Source: Flavobacteriales bacterium (GTDB lineage: Bacteria > Bacteroidota > Bacteroidia > Flavobacteriales > BACL11). Taken from it: 17,186 nucleotides of DNA. This document shows positions 14,929-17,186 of this stretch, in pieces. The stretch is from positions 1 to 17,186 of the forward strand of contig JABJNS010000003.1 in NCBI GenBank assembly GCA_018664745.1. The letters run 5' to 3'. The position numbers and the translations under genes were made by a program. The notes under the pieces were generated by a model, which had not been told where the DNA came from, ran no database searches, and saw nothing but the letters and a program-made list of their open reading frames with translations. Numbering within the stretch: position 1 is the first letter of the stretch; each line of letters begins with the position of its first letter.

Positions 14929-14951
14929 TTGCGGTGAGGAAGGGACCGCAA
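14929..14951 (-). other. Probable attachment site (att) in a tRNA-Ser-like 3' end
   Basis: Read on the minus strand, 14945-14931 is TCCCTTCCTCACCGC. It looks like the end of a tRNA: T-stem 3' half, acceptor 3' strand CCTCACC, discriminator G. A G discriminator and this T-arm/acceptor pattern suit tRNA-Ser. The match to a tRNA stops at 14946, where TTCGAACCC would be expected on the plus strand. The same stretch has the shape of a tyrosine-recombinase core, TTGCGGT and ACCGCAA inverted around the 9-nt GAGGAAGGG. An integrase gene starts 145 bp away, facing into the element. The intact tRNA should be at the far, unseen end. Confidence 0.6.
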
Positions 14952-15022
14952 TTTAGAATATCTTCACTTTTCAACAAGTTTAAAAATATCACCCTTTTTA
15001 TGATAGGGTTAATATTCAAGTT

Positions 15023-15086
15023 GTTTAATATTGATAAATATTGATTAAACTGAATTAACCAAAATCTGTCCTACAGATTGTCCTAC
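15023..15086. repeat. Cluster of short repeats before the integrase (candidate arm or regulatory sites)
   Basis: The following are packed within 64 bp: tandem AATATTGAT copies at 15027-15035 and 15037-15045; the inverted pair GTTTAAT (15023-15029) and ATTAAAC (15044-15050); the palindrome AATCTGT-CCT-ACAGATT (15063-15079); and direct TGTCCTAC copies at 15067-15074 and 15079-15086. Such repeats between an att core and an integrase gene are often recombinase arm sites or operators. Which they are here is inference. Confidence 0.45.
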
Positions 15087-15095
15087 CATCATATT

Positions 15096-16355
15096 ATGAA
15101 AGTAAATTTTAGAATTGAAAAGAAACATCCAAAAGACACATCAAGTAATATTAGGCTTGACTTTACCTACAATGGAAAAAGGTTTAGAAAATTTATTGGC
15201 ATAAAAGTTTTAAATCATCATTGGAATATCAATAAGCAAAGATTAAAAGCAAGTTGTGGGGATGCTCTAGTCGTAAATAAAAGATTAGAGATATTATCAA
15301 AAAAAGTAATAGACATATATTATGATTTGTTAAATAATAATCAACCTATTTCAAATGGGATATTGTCAGAGAAACTTAATGAGAGTATAAAAGGAGTTAG
15401 AAATTATCAATCCTTTTTTGAGTATTGTGAAGTGTTTTTAGCTAATAGTGAGAAAACAAAAAAACCATCTACTGTAGATGGCTATAGGTATTCTATAGAT
15501 AGTTTAAGGAAATTTAAAAAACATTCTAAACGTAAATTAGATTGGGATAACTTAGATATGAAATTCTATAAAGAATATCAGGTCTTTCAATATACAGTAT
15601 TAGAAAATAATCCTAATTTATTTGGAAGAAGAATTACAGATATTAAGGCAATTATTAATGATGCGACTAAAGTTGGAATTAATAAGTTTATGGATTATAA
15701 AAAGTTTGTAATAATAAGAACAAAAACTAAGAAGTTATATTTGAATGACAATGAGGTAGAGCTACTGTATAGAATAAATTTAACTAACAAAAAAAAGCTT
15801 GAGAGAGTTAGAGATATTTTTATCTTTTCTTGCTTAACAGGAGTAAGATTTTCTGATTATTTAAGTGCTAATAAACAAAATATTGAAACCTTAAAAGATG
15901 GAACAATAATTCTAAGATATTATTCAAAAAAAGTAGATAAAGAGATTGTAACAATACTCAGAAAAGATGCAGTATTTTTATTTAAAAAGTATAATTATCA
16001 ATTTCCAAAAATATCATCACAGAACTATAATTTGTACTTAAAAGAATTAGGTCAGCTTGCAGGACTTATTGAGGATTTTACAGTTGATGGGTATGAAAAA
16101 GGATTGCCGATACTTATAACTAAGCCAAAATATAAATTCATAGCATCTCACACAGGAAGAAGGTCATTTGCCACTAATTTATATAAAAGGGGAATACCAA
16201 TTACTCATATAATGAAAGCCACAGGGCATATTAAAGAAAGTGATTTTTTAAACTATGTTCAACATACTGCAGAAGAAAGTATGATTGCAATAAATAAAGC
16301 TTTAACCTCAACAGAGAAGATTATAACTATGAATTATAAAAAGAAGGCTAGTTAA
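15096..16355 (+). CDS. Tyrosine recombinase/integrase of an integrative element
   Basis: A 419-aa site-specific recombinase of the Bacteroidetes type. It has an N-terminal arm-binding domain (about 1-85: VNFRIEKKHPKDTSSNIRLD, then FTYNGKRFRKFIGIK), a SAM-like core-binding domain (about 100-200: RNYQSFFEYCEVFL...) and a C-terminal catalytic domain. The catalytic set is complete: Arg251 in CLTGVRFSDY, a Lys in the YYSKKVDKEI hairpin, His352 and Arg355 in SHTGRRSFATN, His378 in ATGHIKESDF, and the nucleophile Tyr387 in LNYVQH. I chose the ATG at 15096; an in-frame TTG 18 nt upstream lies inside a palindrome and adds nothing conserved. With the tRNA-end site next to it, it marks the left boundary of an element that extends rightwards. 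Confidence 0.95.
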   Translation: MKVNFRIEKKHPKDTSSNIRLDFTYNGKRFRKFIGIKVLNHHWNINKQRLKASCGDALVVNKRLEILSKKVIDIYYDLLNNNQPISNGILSEKLNESIKGVRNYQSFFEYCEVFLANSEKTKKPSTVDGYRYSIDSLRKFKKHSKRKLDWDNLDMKFYKEYQVFQYTVLENNPNLFGRRITDIKAIINDATKVGINKFMDYKKFVIIRTKTKKLYLNDNEVELLYRINLTNKKKLERVRDIFIFSCLTGVRFSDYLSANKQNIETLKDGTIILRYYSKKVDKEIVTILRKDAVFLFKKYNYQFPKISSQNYNLYLKELGQLAGLIEDFTVDGYEKGLPILITKPKYKFIASHTGRRSFATNLYKRGIPITHIMKATGHIKESDFLNYVQHTAEESMIAINKALTSTEKIITMNYKKKAS

Positions 16356-16517
16356 AAAATGCTGACTTTTCAACACACATTACTTGTTGCTATTCAAGTG
16401 GTTACACAGACTTTAACTAGACTTATATAGAAACATAAAGTAAAACTTACCCAAACAAAAATAGATTTTTTCTCTTATATAGTAAAGAAGGTTATTAATA
16501 ATCTAAATACTATAAAA

Positions 16518-16775
16518 ATGGAAAAAACAAACATCACAATCAGCAAAGAAGAGTTACAACAATTAATTGAAGATGCAATCTACAAAGCCACCTGCACTCA
16601 ACCTAATTTGGAGTACAACATCATTACCGAAAAAGAATTGTCTAAACGACTAGGCATTACAAAGGTAACCCTACACAAATACAGAAAGCAAGGAAAGATA
16701 CCTTTTAGTCAAGTGGGTAGAACTATACGCTATGATTACAAAGAAGTGATGGAAACTTTAAAACATAAGCAATGA
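16518..16775 (+). CDS. Excisionase-like helix-turn-helix protein
   Basis: An 85-aa DNA-binding protein. A short N-terminal helix (about 9-24, SKEELQQLIEDAIYKA) is followed by a MerR/excisionase-type winged helix (HTH_17; about 35-82) with ITEKELSKRLGITKVTLHKY, RKQGKIPFSQVGRTIRYD and YKEVMETLKHKQ. Small proteins of this type next to an integrase usually direct excision or regulate the element. The 162-bp gap before it holds no gene and no exact TAnnTTTG promoter. The next gene overlaps its stop by 4 nt. Confidence 0.85.
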   Translation: MEKTNITISKEELQQLIEDAIYKATCTQPNLEYNIITEKELSKRLGITKVTLHKYRKQGKIPFSQVGRTIRYDYKEVMETLKHKQ

Positions 16776-17047
16776 TACCGTTAGATAAAATTATCAATAA
16801 AAATAACTACACCTATACTCAAGTACTAAAAGGTAAGAGATATTGCATCTATGAACAAAGGGGGGTAGCAAATATGAGATGTTTTGAACTGTTTAAGTTA
16901 AAGGTTTTAGCGCCTATGGAGTTAAACGGTAAAAAATATGAAGAAAGAGAAGTTTTCCCAAAAAATGAAGACTTTGGATTGACCGCTTGGACAATATGCG
17001 ATTGGGAAAAAGCACTCGCTAAGTTCAATGAATTAGAGAACGAGTAA
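16772..17047 (+). CDS. Small element-encoded protein of unknown function
   Basis: A 91-aa soluble protein with no signal peptide or membrane segment, which I do not recognise. It has a strand-rich middle (RYCIYEQRGVANMRCFELFKL) with KVLAPMELNGKKYEEREVFP and a C-terminal helix (WTICDWEKALAKFNELENE). Its ATG overlaps the stop of the excisionase-like gene (ATGA), so the two are translationally coupled and probably act together. It could be a small accessory protein of excision, replication or regulation. No function is assigned. Confidence 0.7.
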   Translation: MIPLDKIINKNNYTYTQVLKGKRYCIYEQRGVANMRCFELFKLKVLAPMELNGKKYEEREVFPKNEDFGLTAWTICDWEKALAKFNELENE

Positions 17048-17059
17048 GAAGGACATAAA

Positions 17060-17100
17060 TAGTAATGAATGTTGGGTGTTTCACCCTTTAATACTTACTA
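17060..17100 (+). terminator. Stem-loop after the two small genes
   Basis: GGGTG-TTT-CACCC (17074-17086) is followed by TTTAAT and enclosed by TAGTAA (17060-17065) and TTACTA (17095-17100). The inner stem is short but GC-rich, and the U-run is weak. It could be a terminator, an attenuator or a processing site before the next gene. Confidence 0.4.
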
Positions 17101-17150
17101 TATCTAATCAGTAAATTAAATAATCATAAACAACTAAAAATCAATTAATT

Positions 17151-17186
17151 ATGTACACACAACAACAAAGACAAACAGTAATGTCA
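17151..17186 (+). CDS. Start of a further element gene, cut by window edge
   Basis: An open frame begins with ATG at 17151 and reads MYTQQQRQTVMS to the window end without a stop. It follows AT-rich sequence suitable for a Bacteroidetes start. Twelve codons are too few to name the product, and a chance ATG is possible. Confidence 0.4.
   Translation, partial: MYTQQQRQTVMS

Larger units (their letters stand above)
14817..14932. repeat. Perfect 16-bp inverted repeat spanning the pre-integrase spacer
   Basis: GCAAATATAAACCCAA (14817-14832) is the exact reverse complement of TTGGGTTTATATTTGC (14917-14932), with 84 nt of very AT-rich sequence between. Each arm contains TATATTTG, a fit to the -7 promoter consensus: the left arm faces the HTTM operon, and the right arm faces the integrase side. 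The right arm is also the first part of the tRNA-remnant terminator. There is no transposase and no flanking target duplication, so a small transposon is not supported. Confidence 0.75.

Noticed and set aside
14817..14932. A 116-bp MITE-like element bounded by 16-bp terminal inverted repeats
   Set aside because: There is no target-site duplication on the flanks (GTTTT left, GGTGA right), and the right arm is explained by the tRNA-remnant terminator region. A genome-wide copy search could reopen this.
15078..15095. TTG start adding six residues to the integrase
   Set aside because: It falls inside the AATCTGT/ACAGATT palindrome and adds no conserved sequence; the ATG at 15096 is the natural start.
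1..17186. CRISPR arrays, rRNA genes, complete tRNA genes and insertion sequences
   Set aside because: No regularly spaced repeats, rRNA-like stretches, full cloverleaf or transposase coding sequence were seen on either strand.

Overview
The window is AT-rich (roughly one third G+C by eye) and reads as a chromosome segment of a Bacteroidota member, most likely of the Flavobacteriia/Flavobacteriales. The grounds are a type IX secretion (T9SS) C-terminal sorting domain, a long plant/Bacteroidetes-type IspG, a DCC/HTTM gene pair, a Bacteroidetes-style tyrosine recombinase, and several TAnnTTTG promoter -7 elements in place of sigma70 boxes. No species can be named from the sequence.

Layout. (1) 1-3636, minus strand: a MacAB-like exporter operon of ATPase, two FtsX/MacB permeases and a periplasmic adaptor cut by the window edge, with a candidate promoter and an overlapping palindrome at 3657-3696. 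(2) 3788-8556, minus strand: a DUF502 membrane protein, then a secreted PNGase F-like T9SS protein joined with zero gap to ispG (isoprenoid synthesis). (3) 8618-11182, plus strand: a WXXGXW-repeat secreted protein, then a tight cluster of OmpA-like lipoprotein, membrane-anchored rhodanese and TrmN6-type tRNA methyltransferase. (4) 11397-12661, plus strand: a small exported protein (possibly DUF4468) and a 'mobile mystery protein A' type HTH regulator whose usual Fic-type partner B is missing. Only an overlapping start codon and an 11-codon remnant seem to be left. (5) 12688-14726, minus strand: a three-gene operon of an anchored protein of unknown function, an HTTM-like multipass membrane protein and a DCC-family CxxC protein. 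(6) 14727 to the end: the left edge of an integrated element. A short minus-strand tRNA 3'-end remnant (tRNA-Ser-like) with its terminator lies next to a tyrosine integrase, a small excisionase-like HTH protein, a 91-aa coupled protein and the start of a further gene.

How it fits together. The left 11 kb looks like ordinary chromosomal content: envelope export, isoprenoid synthesis, outer-membrane and tRNA modification genes. The right 5-6 kb looks accessory. It holds an orphaned mobile-type regulator with palindromes around its promoter, an unusual membrane redox/HTTM operon, and a tRNA-targeting integrative element that continues past the right edge. The observations I would look at first are the probable attachment site at 14929-14951, the decayed mobile mystery A/B pair at 12218-12687, and the PNGase F-like protein in which one of the three known active-site acids is replaced.
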